NCBI GenBank assembly: GCA_013398955.1
Contig: VWPU01004922.1
Location: 1-64,000, forward strand
DNA length: 64,000 bases
Direction of reading: 5' to 3'
Source of the DNA: Callaeas wilsoni
Lineage: Eukaryota > Chordata > Aves > Passeriformes > Callaeidae
The notes under the pieces are model-generated. The model saw nothing but the letters and a program-made list of their open reading frames with translations, was not told where the DNA came from and ran no database searches. The translations under genes were made by a program, and so were the position numbers. Positions 14,067 to 27,235 of the stretch are shown here, one piece after another. Numbering within the stretch: the stretch's first letter is position 1; every line of letters starts with the position of its first letter.

Positions 14067-17000
14067 AGTATTACCTAGCTATATACAAACGGGCATAATA
14101 AATGTTTTTTGTATGCACATGTTTACAGACATGTTTATACATAAACTACGCGGAACACCACAGCAGTTTAGTGGTACAGACCTTCACAGCTAACAAGGGT
14201 AAGATTTTTAGGAGTTAACTGTCCTGAATACGAGAAAATATTGACAGCGAGTGAGACCTAATTACTGGCAGTATGTGTAATTAATGAATGTCAGTCCAGT
14301 AAATTGCTGCTTTTAATTTTGAAACAGCCCTAAATTAGTCCTCCCCTAAACACACCCATGACAGCGATTCAGCTTCCCACCTGGAACGCAGTTATTTTGC
14401 TTTGCACCAGGACAGTTCAGACGTACACACCAAGTCCCTGCTCTCTGTCACGTTGGGGCACTGGGGACTGCTCGGGACTCTGGGATGCCCAGACTTTCCC
14501 CTACACAGGCGCCCTCCCCACAGCCTGGCAAATGCACGGAACACTGCACCTGGGAATTAAAGCAGTGCCTTGCATCTGAACATCACAGTTCTAGGCTTCA
14601 GTGGGATCTCTCACAGGGATCTTCAAAGGGATTCTTTGTGGGCATGGTTTTGAGGGAGCAGATGAGTTTCCCTGTATAAGGAACTCATTAGAGACAGGTC
14701 ACAGCATCCAAAAGAGCAGAAAGATAATTTAAATCATTTACATAATCCCCCTTTTTTTGAAGCCCTCTACCTAATACATTTTGCTGCTGTGCTCAAGGAC
14801 AGACTGACCATGAGATCCCAGATGAGAATGACACTTCCCCCTAGGACAGATGAGAGGAATTTCAGAATTTATTTTTCATTCCTTAGCAGACAGTGTGGAC
14901 CATGTGGGCCTGTCTTGTCTCATCAGTCCCCTGCTATAACAGGGCACTCACGAGCTGTGGAAACAACCACTACTCCTGAACTCAGCTCACAGCCCAGAAC
15001 GTGCCCTTCCTTCCTCCAAGAGCAGTCCCTGGGTTTCATTTAGAGGCATCTGCACTACGCGGAATGGCACACAGATACAGAGAAGCTAACACTAGTAAAC
15101 ACCCTAAGTTTGTACCTAAAAAAAACCCCAAACACAGCCGAAGCTCAGCCAGCAAGAGCAAGGAGACAATTAACATATCAGGCAATTTCTACAGGCTGAT
15201 GACCAAACACTCCCAAACTGGGATTTTCCAAATGGACTGAGCAGGACACAAAATGCCATAAAAAGGAAATTAAGAGGAAATTGAGGTACTTTGGAGGGTG
15301 GGGGGTGTGACTTCATTATACATAAGAGAGACTATCTGAAGAGAGAGCAGCTTTTTAGTCATTTAAGTCAGGAAGAAAAGTCCTGAGAGTTTAATAAAAA
15401 ATAAAATTACAACCACCCAAAACCCCTCTCTGCGAACCTTGTTTGATTGCATTGTAGAAGCACTGGGCTATAAACCACCTAAGCTAGGGAATGGTGTTAA
15501 TTCACAAAAACCTTACAGTCACCCTGTAAGGGAGAAAAGTGGGAAGAAACAACTGAGGGCAGCAGTTGCCAACATGCAAACCTGTCCTTCAGCGAGGGGG
15601 CACGGCAGGGAGTGGTGCTGAAGCTGCGACGTGCTGGGTACCGCCTGCTTTTCACGTACCACAGTAACGGCACCTCACGAGACACCAGGGTAGTTTCAGC
15701 AGCTCAAAACATGGAACTTAGCCTTGCTTCCCCAAATATAACTATGAGTTGGTCTTGAAAACATTAACGGCAGACAACCATTTAAACATTTAATTTTGAA
15801 ACGCAGCCAGGTATTTTCGTAGATTACTAGAAATATTGTCTTTTTAGAAATCTGGTTCCCAGTGAGTGTAGCGTCAACCTAGAAAACCTGAAAGTAATTG
15901 AATTAGCCACAAAGAATAAAACTGCACAAGATTCCAAGCTTTTTTTGGCCCAAAGACAAAAAAAATTGCATATCCCACTGGGAAACATCAGAAAATTAAT
16001 ACTGCTTTTTAGGCAGACTCAGATACCCTGGTTTTGACATATGTTAGCAAACAACAGAAACATACAAGACAAAATAAAATGTCCTTGGATAAAATGTATT
16101 TGAGAAAAGGGTCACTACATTTTAGTCCTATGTCTACTACAATAGTAACTTGGAATAACTGAAATAATTTAATCAAGAAGAATTATTTTTCATGGAAGAC
16201 TGCTGACATTTAAAAAGTAAGCACAAGAAAAATACAGCTTGGTAGCCAAAATCCTCAAATACTTAATTACAGTGAAGTACCAATAAATGCTTTCAACTGC
16301 AGAAAAGATATTTTTCTGACTGGTGCCAGAAAAATACGGTCTCTAATATTCAGAGCTAGCCTCAGAACGATTCAGAAGGCAGTGACTCGTGACAGACTAA
16401 CTCTGTGTGTGCTCCCTGCCTTTGCTGCAGCCCCCCAGAACAGTGGGAGCCCGTTCTGTGAGATCACAAACACTGGGACCAGTCAGAAGGAACAGGGACC
16501 CAAGGGCCGCACGACAGTCAGAGGAGTCAGTGGCAATCATTGCAGTGGATTTGGAATTAGGTTCTAATTGCTGAAGCCCACCATGTAAGCTTTCATTGCT
16601 AGAACGGTGTACTGAAATGGAGTGAACTCGAGAGTGACAAAGGGATGCAGGTACATGTAATGAGAATGTTCAATTGTAGCATATAATCGTTTGAGAGCAA
16701 CAAACCTGCTCGTTGCAGAAGATGAAATACCAATGGGCAGCTTGTCTGTGGCCAAGGTGACAAACTCAAGTGGTTCTCTCTAAGGGTTCAAAGCAAGAAC
16801 CCGAAGGGACTGTTGGCACTCAGTATGCTGGCCATAACTGCATCCTGCATTACACGTTCTGCCCTACAAAGAAACCTTGTCTTACCCAACTGCTTACCAA
16901 TAACATTCAAAAGAACCTTCTTCAGCATTTACCTGAAATCTCTCCATCAACTAATGTTTAAATAAATTAGCAACATTTATGGCTCTTGGTGCTAATGCTA

Positions 17001-17361
17001 CTATTATCAGCAGGGAAAAATTCTTCCGCTAAAGGAAGTTCTGGACAAGTTGGAGTATCAGTTGTAACAGGTACTGACTGCTCTGCACAGACGATCAGTG
17101 CCCAGCTGCAGCAGACTGCTGACAGACAAGAGAGGGACTGCCAATTACATTTCCTGCTACATCCAACTCTGTGGAGAGACTATGGAAAGGCTGAAAAGGT
17201 TCCCAAGATCTTTTTGTTCTTGTGGTTTAGAGTTTACAAAGACTGACTACAAAAAAGCTTCCTCCCAAACTGCAATGCAGAAATAATAATTTTCCTCCAA
17301 GATACAGAACAGCAGACTATTAAAGATTCAAAAAAGTCAGTTAGCAGCTCACAAACAATGG

Positions 17362-17443
17362 TTAGAAACTGAATAAAACTACTTTGAATAAAGCTAGCAT
17401 TATTAGAAACTGAATAAAACTATACTGAATAAAACTAGCATTG
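17362..17443. repeat. 41-bp imperfect tandem duplication
   Basis: Two adjacent copies (17362-17402 and 17403-17443) share TTAGAAACTGAATAAAACTA and then a GAATAAARCTAGCATT end, with a few mismatches between them. They are AT-rich and intronic, with no apparent function. Confidence 0.9.
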
Positions 17444-18288
17444 CTTCTAACACTATTAAGATACAAACTCTAGAGGTGTTTCTAGGTACAGGCTCTTACT
17501 TGCCTTACTCATCTCATAGAATTAAATAAAAGCAAGACAAGTGAACAAATTAAATAAACACAAGAGGACTATGTTGTTATTTGAAAGAAATCTGGAGCAC
17601 TGCTGAAAATTTTACTATTAGCTCTCAGGAAAAAAAGAAATTACCATGGTTTGAAAAGAGCACGCCGAAGAGTAAACAAACACTTTGAAAAATAGAGCAC
17701 CTATAGGTTTTAAGTGCTTCTTTGCCTATTGGAAACGTATCAGACTAAACCACACAGATGGACTGCATTCATTTGCAACGTTTCTATGCTTGACCACCAT
17801 TTAATCCACGATACTTCATATAAGAGGTCTGTATTAGCACATTCAGAATGAAGTATATGCAAGCATTTTTACACTCAAAGTCCTTCTCAATAGTAACAGT
17901 ATGTATTTCTAACAACAAGCAAGTCACTAAGCAGAGAAAGCTCTTCTCTAAGAACTTGAGATTACTACAGCAGAGTATGAATGCCCATGTTAAAACATTT
18001 AATTACCCAGAAAAGATGGCTCTTACGTGAATGCAGCTGGCGTCTAACAGCGAAAAAAATCCTACATACATAATTTGAAAAGGATTCTGCATATCACCGC
18101 CTCAGACATAAGACCAACACAACATCAGGTCAGTCACAGCTTTGTCCACCTAAGTCTGGAAAACCTTCAAAGACAGAAATGTCATTGCATCTCTGTGCCA
18201 GTGCTGCACGACAGTGAGTAAATCCCCTGCTCTGCCCACACCCTCCCTGAACTTCTCTGCTGCAGCTTGGGGCCACTGCCCTTTAGCC

Positions 18289-18393
18289 GTGCCACCTGTC
18301 TCTGCCAAGAGCGAGTGGCACCAGAGTCANACTTGTGCCACCTGTCACGAGTTCCTAATGTTCCTATTGCAAGAGCGAGTGGCACCAGAGTCA
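18289..18393. repeat. rearranged local duplication containing an N
   Basis: A 24-bp exact direct repeat (CAAGAGCGAGTGGCACCAGA plus GTCA) occurs at 18306-18329 and 18370-18393. A second 12-bp repeat, GTGCCACCTGTC, occurs at 18289-18300 and 18335-18346. The offsets differ (64 and 46 bp), so this is not a simple tandem array. The single ambiguous base (18330) abuts the first 24-bp copy, which suggests a collapsed or mis-joined repeat. Confidence 0.85.
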
Positions 18394-21300
18394 CTCAACT
18401 CCCTCGGGAAGCTGCAGGTTTCTATCCATCATCCCTTGGCTGCCACCTCTCCACGTTCAACCCTCAGTGTCTCCCCCTTCTCCCAAGTCACCTGCACCAA
18501 GGCCCAGCCCATTCCCAGCATCGTCCGCTCTCCAGAACGCTCTTCCAAACAGCTGGAGTTTGGCAAGGCCTACTTTGGAAAGTGTACAGTAAGTACCATC
18601 CTCTTTCCAAGGGTCACATTCTTAGATCTTTCCCACCTCATTTCAGCACTCCTGTTACAATCCATGTATCAACTTTGATATTTGGCATACTATCATTAAA
18701 TATTATTTATTTTACCATGATTGCTTTCTCAGACATCTGCTTCACAGTATTTACTGAAATCTAGCCTCCTCTTCCTAAAAATAAGCATATCAAATCTAAC
18801 AGTATGCTGATATCATCTAGAATTGCTCAGTAAAAACTTCTGACTTCAGGCTTAGGAATCAGTTTCAGGCAATTATTTTAAGCCTCCCTCAACATTAAAA
18901 ACAAAGTTCCTGGGAAAACACTAATAGTCTGGTACAAGGAATGCTACTTGAAGCTTCAGGTCAGGGAAGAAATTATAAAACTGATCCATAAGGTAAAAAA
19001 AGAACCCAAAACCCCCAACTAAACAAGCTGTTGAAATGTTTATGGGTTTACCTTCCCATGACTAGGAGGGTCATGAACAGTTTACTGCCTAACTTGCCCC
19101 AGTATTCCACCAGCAAAGCATGGCTGCTACTTTATAGTGCTTAGGAAGGGTGAGGAATTCTGCAACATATCCAAGATACAGACCTTCCCATCTGCTGACT
19201 GAAGCTGCCTACCTTTGAATTTTTAATACCTGACAACAGTCAAAAAGGAGTGTGACAGACTTGTACATTCCTGCAAGAACTCCGGGAGAAATGCTTCAAT
19301 TGTGATGGATGCATTCCCTATGCTTTGTCTGCTACCTACTGAATTATTCCAAACAACTGCAGCTGTTTAATAGGACTGGGTCAACTGAGGAGGTGGTCTG
19401 GTGCTCTCCTCGACTGTGACACAAATCAAAGCCTGCAGCAAACAAAAGCAGCTTCAGAGATGACCTTGCCCAGCAGTGGCATTCTGGTAGAAAACAGAAT
19501 ACGATTCCCAGAAAGCGAGGAGAAGCCCTATTTACAGAAATTTATTTGGCATATAATGCCTTCAATGCCACTTCTCCAAGTACTGCCATGAATGGTGGCG
19601 ACAGACTTACTGAGACAAGGTGAACAAAATGAAGACAAGCTTATTTATGATTTCAGTACAAATCAATTTTACGTTAACAGATTTATAATCCAAACATACA
19701 TACACAGGCATATATAAATCCTACTGAATTATGCATATGCTCCCCCCATCAAGAGCTACTGCGTCATTTCCAGATCTAACAGTTCATGGTTTCTAAGGAA
19801 GGAAGCACGAAGGGCTGAGGGCATGTCGCCAGAAAGGAATCACTAAAAAAAAATCTTAAGCAGAATGGAGTTAGATGTATGTAGTTGGAAATATTATTGG
19901 AGGGAGGCAGGGCAATCATATAATTTTATGATTATGATAGGGCATGTCACAAAAATTACGAATTTTACTATAATACATAAAAATGTATTACCTGCAAAAA
20001 TGAAAACTGTGAAAGGTGCTTTTCGTAAATTCCAGTTAGGAAATTATCTCTATCACAAACTTAAGAGTGAGCTAAGGTTGAAGAACAAAAAGATATTGCA
20101 GTTTTTCAGGTCTAAGGAGGTCCTTACTGAGACTGGATTCATATTGAAGATTTAAACCAAAACAGTCCTTGAAGATACTATGAAATAGAGAATGAACTCT
20201 TAAGCACTGATGATTTATGAAATCAAGTTACTCAGTCCACAATCCTGCTTAGGAGGCAGATCATGCTCTGACACATAAACTTTACAAAAGCAAATGGTCA
20301 GAAGAGCGGTAAATCCCAAAGTATTCAAAAGCCTTCAGTCCACATTGGGAAAACCCAGCAGGTAGATCTGACCAGCTGGCTCCAGGACACATCAGATGAA
20401 GCCAAAGCTGCTCGTTAAGAACTAAAATGTTCCTATTGCAAAAAGCTTGCAAAATAGACAAAAACTTCAGCTGCTGTAAGAAAGATGCCATCTCCAATGT
20501 ATTACATCGTTCTAAAAGACAATAGGATGAAAGGATTCTTTGAATGTGGAATGGCAAAGGAAATAATTTATCAACTGGTGCCTGAGCAAGTTAACCAAGG
20601 ACAAGTGCAACAGACACAGCATGCTTGTAACTCCCCAAAAAAAGCATCACGGTTTGTAGGTGCGAGACCGCAAGATAAACATTATGACAACTGTGATGAG
20701 ATAGAACTGTGTCCCAGAGTCTCTGGAAAACCCATTCCAAATAACTGGAAAGGTTACAGAGCTGGAAGTGAAAGGCAAATACAGACTTGTGAATGAAATG
20801 TCCTTAACATTACAGAGGTCAAGGCACTTAAAAGCTTATGCAAGAAAGTCACAGCTGAAATGAAGGTAACGGTTTTGATACGGGCATAGAGATAGCCTTG
20901 TGCAAGTTCAAGAGTTTGCTGCAGTTAAAAATGCACAGTAAAAGGAGCAGCAGGAGTTCCCTGATCTTGTTATCAGCTTAAGGAAGGGCTGTCATTAATG
21001 AAGGGACTCTACCAAACCAGACCAGTCTAGTGGTCCTTAAGATCTAAAAGAGAGATATATTAAAAGGGATACATGAGAGTTTACAGGCACTGGAAAGTCA
21101 CAAGTCACTTCTAAAAGTAGCTCCAAGTGAGGGAAGATTTATCACCAAATGTCACATACAGCGACTAAAGAAGGGCAATTCTACCCTACAAATCAACCAA
21201 CCAACCAGCATCTCACCCACAAAACACAGGAGAGAGGGGAAAAAAAGCCATTACTGCCCTGTAGTATACTGCCATCCTCACTTTCCCTGCAGGGCCTGTG

Positions 21301-23545
21301 GAAATTCGCAGAAGTGAACACAACACTGGTGTTCAGTGGCATTGTGACTTTCAGGAAGGCTTACCCAAGTGTCCTCTGCTCCAAAATCAGACTGCAGGTA
21401 AACCAGGCTTCACCAAGAACACGGCAAATTCATTATCATGGGAGCAAGATTCAGAATTCACACAACATCCTCGCTTCTCCAGTTCTTCCACCAATGCAGC
21501 TCAAACCCCCACCTCCCTCCCTCTGCCCATGTAACTCAGACAGAGGGAGCAAGACCACGTGTGCCGAATCCATGGCAGGTAACAGAAAGATATTTACAAT
21601 CCCAATTCAGGAAAATGACCTAACAACCAAAAAAACACCAAAACTCAACTGAACACCACAAAAACAAAGTTATTACCTTCAGAAACATGCATTTATTTTA
21701 TAACAATGGTGCATTTTAAATGCTGCTCTTACTAAGATTTCTCTTGAGAAGGAGGAAAGTTCTCGCAGACTCTGAGTGTGTTCAAGGACTGCCCTGGGCA
21801 GTGCGTGTGTGCTGGGCACTCTGAAGCTGTTACTGAGCAAGGCCAGGGGCAGCAGTGCACTGAAGAGCAGTCTCCTCTCACTGCTTTAAATGATCACGAA
21901 GTGCAACAGCATTTTAAAGAAGCAAATGCGTGGTTAAAGGCACCTTAATGCCCACACAGTGCCTAAAATCAACACGGACATTACCGCTATTAAGAGTGAA
22001 GCAAAGCTATTTTTGAGCTAGAGGAAAGGAAGAAAAGATTGGCAAAAAGAAATGACAATGTTCAGGGTCATTTTTTGATTACCTGGAATACAAAAAAAGT
22101 TGGTATTTCCCCCTATTTTTCAGAACATTCTTCACACTGGAAGCAAAATCCAGTTTCTAAAGCCAACATTTTTAACAGAATTTCACAGAAGGATTGGAAC
22201 AGAGCCCTACAAAACAAAGCCTCACTGCAGACTCCACCAAATGGAGGTTACTGACTCTGTAACAGAGTAACAGCCACAAGAATGGTTATTCCTTTAGTCT
22301 TACAATCACCATGTAACTCATACACAAAGCACATTTCAGACTAAGTCATGCAAATACCCTCAGTGTTTCTCTTAGCCCATTTTTTTTTTTCCTTTTAGCT
22401 CTTACAATAATTCTGCCAAATAGTTTCTTATAAGCCGTTCTTTGTCTGGGCTGTGCACCAGTTTCACAAGTTCACCAATTCCATAGGCTTTCATACTTGG
22501 GCCTCTCTCCTTCTTCAAATGTTTTGGGGATTTTCTTTTTTTTTAATATATTTTGAAGTGACAAGAGTCAGTCCTCTTCTTCAGCAGTCTTTGGGCTTCA
22601 TAAGCAAGGGTAAAAATCACTAAATACTAAACAGACTTGAACAGCAAGTATTCTCTTTAGATCTCATTCTGACAGTGATGAACCAGTGGTGAAAAATAAT
22701 TTTTCATTAAAAACACTTGTCTTTCTAAATTAATTAAAACTTATGATTTTTTGTGTGCCCCACAGAATGAGTAAGATTCATTCACTTCATTTTAGTGACC
22801 CCACATAAAAAATTTAGAATAAAGTTGGTCATATTGGTATCTTTTGTTCTAGAAGAAGAGGTAAGGACCTTCAACAGCCCATTCATCCCATCTAAGGATC
22901 CTATCTGAAGGTACATCTCAGGAAAAGCCAGAAAAGCCTCTGGAGGTGCTCCTCTCTCCCCATGCTGGCTCACCCGGCTTTGCCAAAAGATGACAAAGAA
23001 AGAACTAAATGTCAGAGCGGGCAGGAGAAAACAGACCACAACCCCCTCTTGCACTTCCTCTCTGAAGGGTGTCTTTTGGGTGAAAGAGAGTCACATTTCT
23101 GCAGAAGAACAGACAATCTCTACTGCAGAAGACTCGAGGCAGGGGACAAAGGAATGACAGTCATTTCACATAAGCTGCTGTGACAAACCTGTAAACTGGA
23201 ATTGAAAAAGGCAAGTGAAGCGGTCAGGAAAATACAAGCCTGTGCACATAGGCTTGAAAGAAATGGAAAAGCTGAATAAAAAGCCCAAGATGGAAGGAAG
23301 TTTGTATCATGAAAACACCACTCTCTTTTTATGGCTAAGATAAATTACCTTTTCCCAGACGAAAGCAATGCAGTAGATTAACCACATCCTAGAGAACCAA
23401 TTAATAAATTACTGTACAGGAAAGCTCTGTTTCAGGTGTAGCAGATCAGTATTAATATGGGGCTGTACAAGTGCTCACACTGAAAGGGCTATGAAGGGGA
23501 AAGAGGAGACTGGAAGGTGACCAAAATAGCAATCTTGGGACCGGG

Positions 23546-23583
23546 AAATAAATAAATAAATGCATCAGTTTAAATAAATAAAT
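23546..23583. repeat. AAAT tetranucleotide repeat, interrupted
   Basis: Four AAAT units (23546-23561), a 9-bp interruption, then TAAATAAATAAAT (23571-23583). Confidence 0.9.
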
Positions 23584-24473
23584 TCATTTATACTCCACGT
23601 AATATTATGTTAAAACATGCTGCCAAAAAAGTAACTGAGGCCTGTGAAGGTTTTAAAGAAAAACACTGAACACAAACCCAAGCACTCCAAAAAAGGGCTA
23701 CAAGTTTAATGTCTTTGGCCCACTGGGGACTTAAGACAGTTATAATACTTCCCATCTTTGTCTCCACCCTTTTCCTTGTTTTTTTTATAAGATCTGTAGA
23801 CATCTAAGTAACTAAAGGATTTATACTTGTATTTACACATATATGTATATCATTATACTTTGGCATTATAGCAGAACTGCAGACCAAATTTACAATACAG
23901 ACTTTTCACTGTATCAACAGATATATGCCATAATATAAATTGTTGACTTAAATTTAACTGCTGCAGATTCTGGAAGGCAATGAAATAACAAAGGAGACTG
24001 GTATTTAAAAGTACAGAACAAGATTACTCTTCCAGTTCTAAAGTAGAAATACCTTAGGGTTTTATAAACAAAATTCCTAAAGGTTTCATTTTGTTTTCAT
24101 ACAACAGTACACAACCCTACCAAAATGCAACAATCTGTGTATTTCAACCTAACAAACAGTGCCAGACATTAGGAAGGACAGAGGCACCAGCAGTAATGTT
24201 TTCGCAGCCTTAACCATACCAGAACACAGCCCAGGCTCCAGCACCTTACCCCTGTACAGTCAAACAGGCGCTGCCGGGCTCAACCCACTGCCTCCCCAAA
24301 CACACACCCCCACGGCTGAAGGCTTTCGTCCCCTCCAGGGTCCCCAAGGCTGCACACAGAGCCTGGGCCACGATGCTCAGGCTGACCTTCACCCATCTGC
24401 GCTGGGGCCTTGGCCAGAACGTTCTGCTGCTCTCTCCTACCCACACACCTCCACGCTCTTGCCACAGAAACGT

Positions 24474-24548
24474 GAGAGCAGGAGGGGACAGAGAGCAGGA
24501 GGGGACAGAGAGCAGGAGGGGACAGAGAGCAGGAGGGGACAGAGAGCA
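24474..24548. repeat. 17-bp minisatellite, about 4.4 copies
   Basis: The unit GGAGGGGACAGAGAGCA repeats with a period of exactly 17 bp; GGAGGGGAC starts at 24481, 24498, 24515 and 24532. The copies are essentially identical, which suggests a recent expansion or ongoing length change. Because 17 is not a multiple of three, it opens artefactual frames on both strands. Confidence 0.95.
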
Positions 24549-24679
24549 GCCCGGTGTCACCGTGGTGTACAGCAAGGGCACAGCAGGAGCTGGGGAGCGT
24601 CCCTGCACCCCCCATTACCACAGCCTCAAGGACTGGGCATCGGCAGAAACTCTGCACAGGCCCTGGCAGTGCAGCTACG

Positions 24680-24745
24680 GAGTCACAGAACCATTTCGGT
24701 CCAGAAGGACCAAGATCATCAAGTCCATCTAGAGCTATCTCCAAT
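24680..24745 (-). mobile_element. CR1 LINE 3'-terminal fragment
   Basis: The plus strand shows GTCACAGAACCATTTCGGTC followed by AGAAGGACCAAGATCATCAA and GTCC. This is the reverse complement of the usual CR1 tail, in which GGACTTGATGATC is followed by a GTCCTTCC-type block and ATTCTGTGA units. It is in the same orientation as CTNNA3 and follows the minisatellite closely. Confidence 0.75.
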
Positions 24746-27235
24746 ACGAGATCATATATTCCCTTCCCACAGTCTTGTGTTCATGACGTTCTAAACTGAG
24801 CCTGTGGACAGCAGCCTTCTCTGACCGTGACCCTGGCGCATGCCCAGGCAGTGACCTGCGCAAAGCAGCTGTTTGGGAACGCAGCTGGGTACGATCACAC
24901 AACCACGATGGCCTAATGCATGCCATGCACACACAGAGTGCAAATCAAGGCATATCGAGGCTGCAAAGACAACTTCACCTCTGGAATTATTTAACTTCTA
25001 AAAGCTCAGCTCTTTGTTGTTAGTCTTCCTGGGGCTTTCCTTCTTGTCCAGGGAAAGGGGGCAAACAGAGGAACAGCACCCATACGCCTGAGAAAGCAGA
25101 CACCCCACTGTATGGTGCTGTAGGGATGCACTCAGCTGCCAACAGTTCGTATGTACACCGGACTACACCTGAGCTAAGAAATTAAGCTCCAGTCTTTAAT
25201 ACTCATTCTGTGGCACTATTAAGATACTACTGTTGAATAGCTCACTCTATCTTAAATATGTGTGATGTCTTCCAGCTGAAGACACAGATTCAGTGATCTT
25301 ATGCTCTTTCCTAGCATACTGCAATGCAGAGCAGAGAATTAAACCTCTTTCTTTTCTTATAAATTACCTCAACATATATTCAATTTAACCTTGATCTTTG
25401 TTTTAACACACAGTAAATATATCTGCTCCTCTTTATGCTCATTTTCTCCCCTCTGTTACCTCCAGTTTGCATCCTTCCTATTTCTTCTTCCATTCACTCT
25501 TACATTTTTGTTTTTAGTTCTCTGCTATTTCCATGTATGCTCCTTGTCTGCAATTTTGCTTTCACTAATTCTATACTCTGCCTGCAATAATTTCTCATCA
25601 GTAACACTTCACCTCTTCACTAGGCATAAAGGATGCCCTTCACTGCCCGAGGTTACTTGTGGAATTTAACTGAGGAGGTTACGGCAGCACAAATACAGAG
25701 TTCTCTCCTGGTGAAGTGTGTCCTTGCAATCAGCTGGACCTGAAAGACCCAGTTGGGATAGAATGGTTTAGGTTACACCTGAGGGCAGAAACCTACCTGC
25801 ATTTTCCCTGCAAGCTGAAAAAGTTAAATAAAACAAAACCAGCAAACAACCAAGCAGCCCTAAAACAGTTTGATGTCTGTTCATTGCAGATCATATAAAT
25901 ACAGGTGAAAATGAGAAGTACATCTGTCTTTTTTCCACTCCTATCGAACAACATAACGACAGTGAATTCTTTGAAGCACTGCAAAGTCATTTGAGATGTG
26001 ACCATGCTTCATGTCCCTTGAAACAAGCAAACATTCCAATCACAACCAGTTTTATGTCTCCCTGTCTTCTGCAGACAGACAGGTTTAGGTATATTATATA
26101 TATTACTGTCAAAGCAAGGCAATAGAACAGAAATCAATGTCAATTCCTAATGTCTTTAAACACTATCAGTTTCAAGAAAAACAGGCTCAGCTTTTACATG
26201 AGAATCAAAACTATGCTTTTCTATGCTGCTTTCCTTAGTATTTGTCACAGTACTTCAGAAATCATGAAGAAAGGAATGCAATGGTGAAATGTTTTCAATT
26301 TTCTCATCAAAATATCCAAAAATAAGGTAAAAATAGGCAAGCCTATTTCAAACTCTTCCCACTATTCTGTCCCTTTTGCCACTTCAATGCAGTATCAGTT
26401 TACTCTTGTTCACATGAAGACAGTTCTGCCCTGGACATATTTGAACTTCTTAAGACAGAGCTCAAACAAAGTTCCTGTTTTTCCTTGTGGTAAAATAAAG
26501 CAAATGTCAGTCAAATATAAGGTACTAGACATCTGTTTAGACTGACAGAGCTAGGATTTAGACTTTTGAGTTCAGGAAGCCAAATCCTATATTCCACTGA
26601 TGGACAGACTTGCCAGAAAATCTCTTAGGAGCAGTTTAACTGCCCAACTATCAGACTTGTAACTATTGAAAACATGGAAGTACTGTGAACGCCGTAGATT
26701 TTTTTTTTTTAAATTAAGCATATATTATGAAAAGCCAGAGATTCATTTACGGAAAAGACAGGAATCACTTACAGACTAGTGCAGTTACACTCCTTGTGGC
26801 CAGAACAGGCATTTTCCGATATAGGATGCCCTCTTTTTTAATATTATGGAAATATAAAGGAGTCTTCTAAACATTTCAGAAAGTTTCAAATCTGTTTCAC
26901 AAAACTGGAGACTTTTTGGGACGTCTGATTACTGCTCAACAGTCTTTAAAGTGGAAGTACACACAAATCACGCACCTGGTTCTCCGAGCTTGCCTTTCAC
27001 CTGCTTAGAGCAGGCATGGTGAGGTCAGTGCAACAGTGGGAAGCTGTTGCCTCATTAGTTACAAGTCTCCAAACACTGTTACATGCATTAAGAACCCCAG
27101 CAATAGTCTTCCGTAACTCAAGAAACCGTGCAGAGGTCACGTAATTCAAATAGAATTTTCAAGGTGAGTTTTGAACCGCACGGTCTCATCCTAACTCAAC
27201 TTTCAGCTTGCTGAAAGGAGAGCAGACACGTGGGA

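Noticed and set aside
18214..18764. Two overlapping plus-strand frames of 154 and 165 codons
   Set aside because: Both cross the ambiguous base and the rearranged duplication. They overlap each other in different frames and have a biased P/S/L composition without known motifs.
18357..20441. A 16-bp exact match (AATGTTCCTATTGCAA) at 18357-18372 and 20426-20441
   Set aside because: One such match is expected by chance about every other window of this size, and no flanking similarity extends it.
21149..21652. Open frame of 167 codons on the plus strand
   Set aside because: The composition is low-complexity (N, Q, T, P, S), with two further overlapping frames in the same region, no splice context and no recognisable domain.
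24159..24794. Open frame of 211 codons on the plus strand, with overlapping frames on the minus strand
   Set aside because: It runs through the 17-bp minisatellite and a CR1 tail. Repeat-derived QEGTESRRG-type residues inflate it, and no protein family is recognisable.
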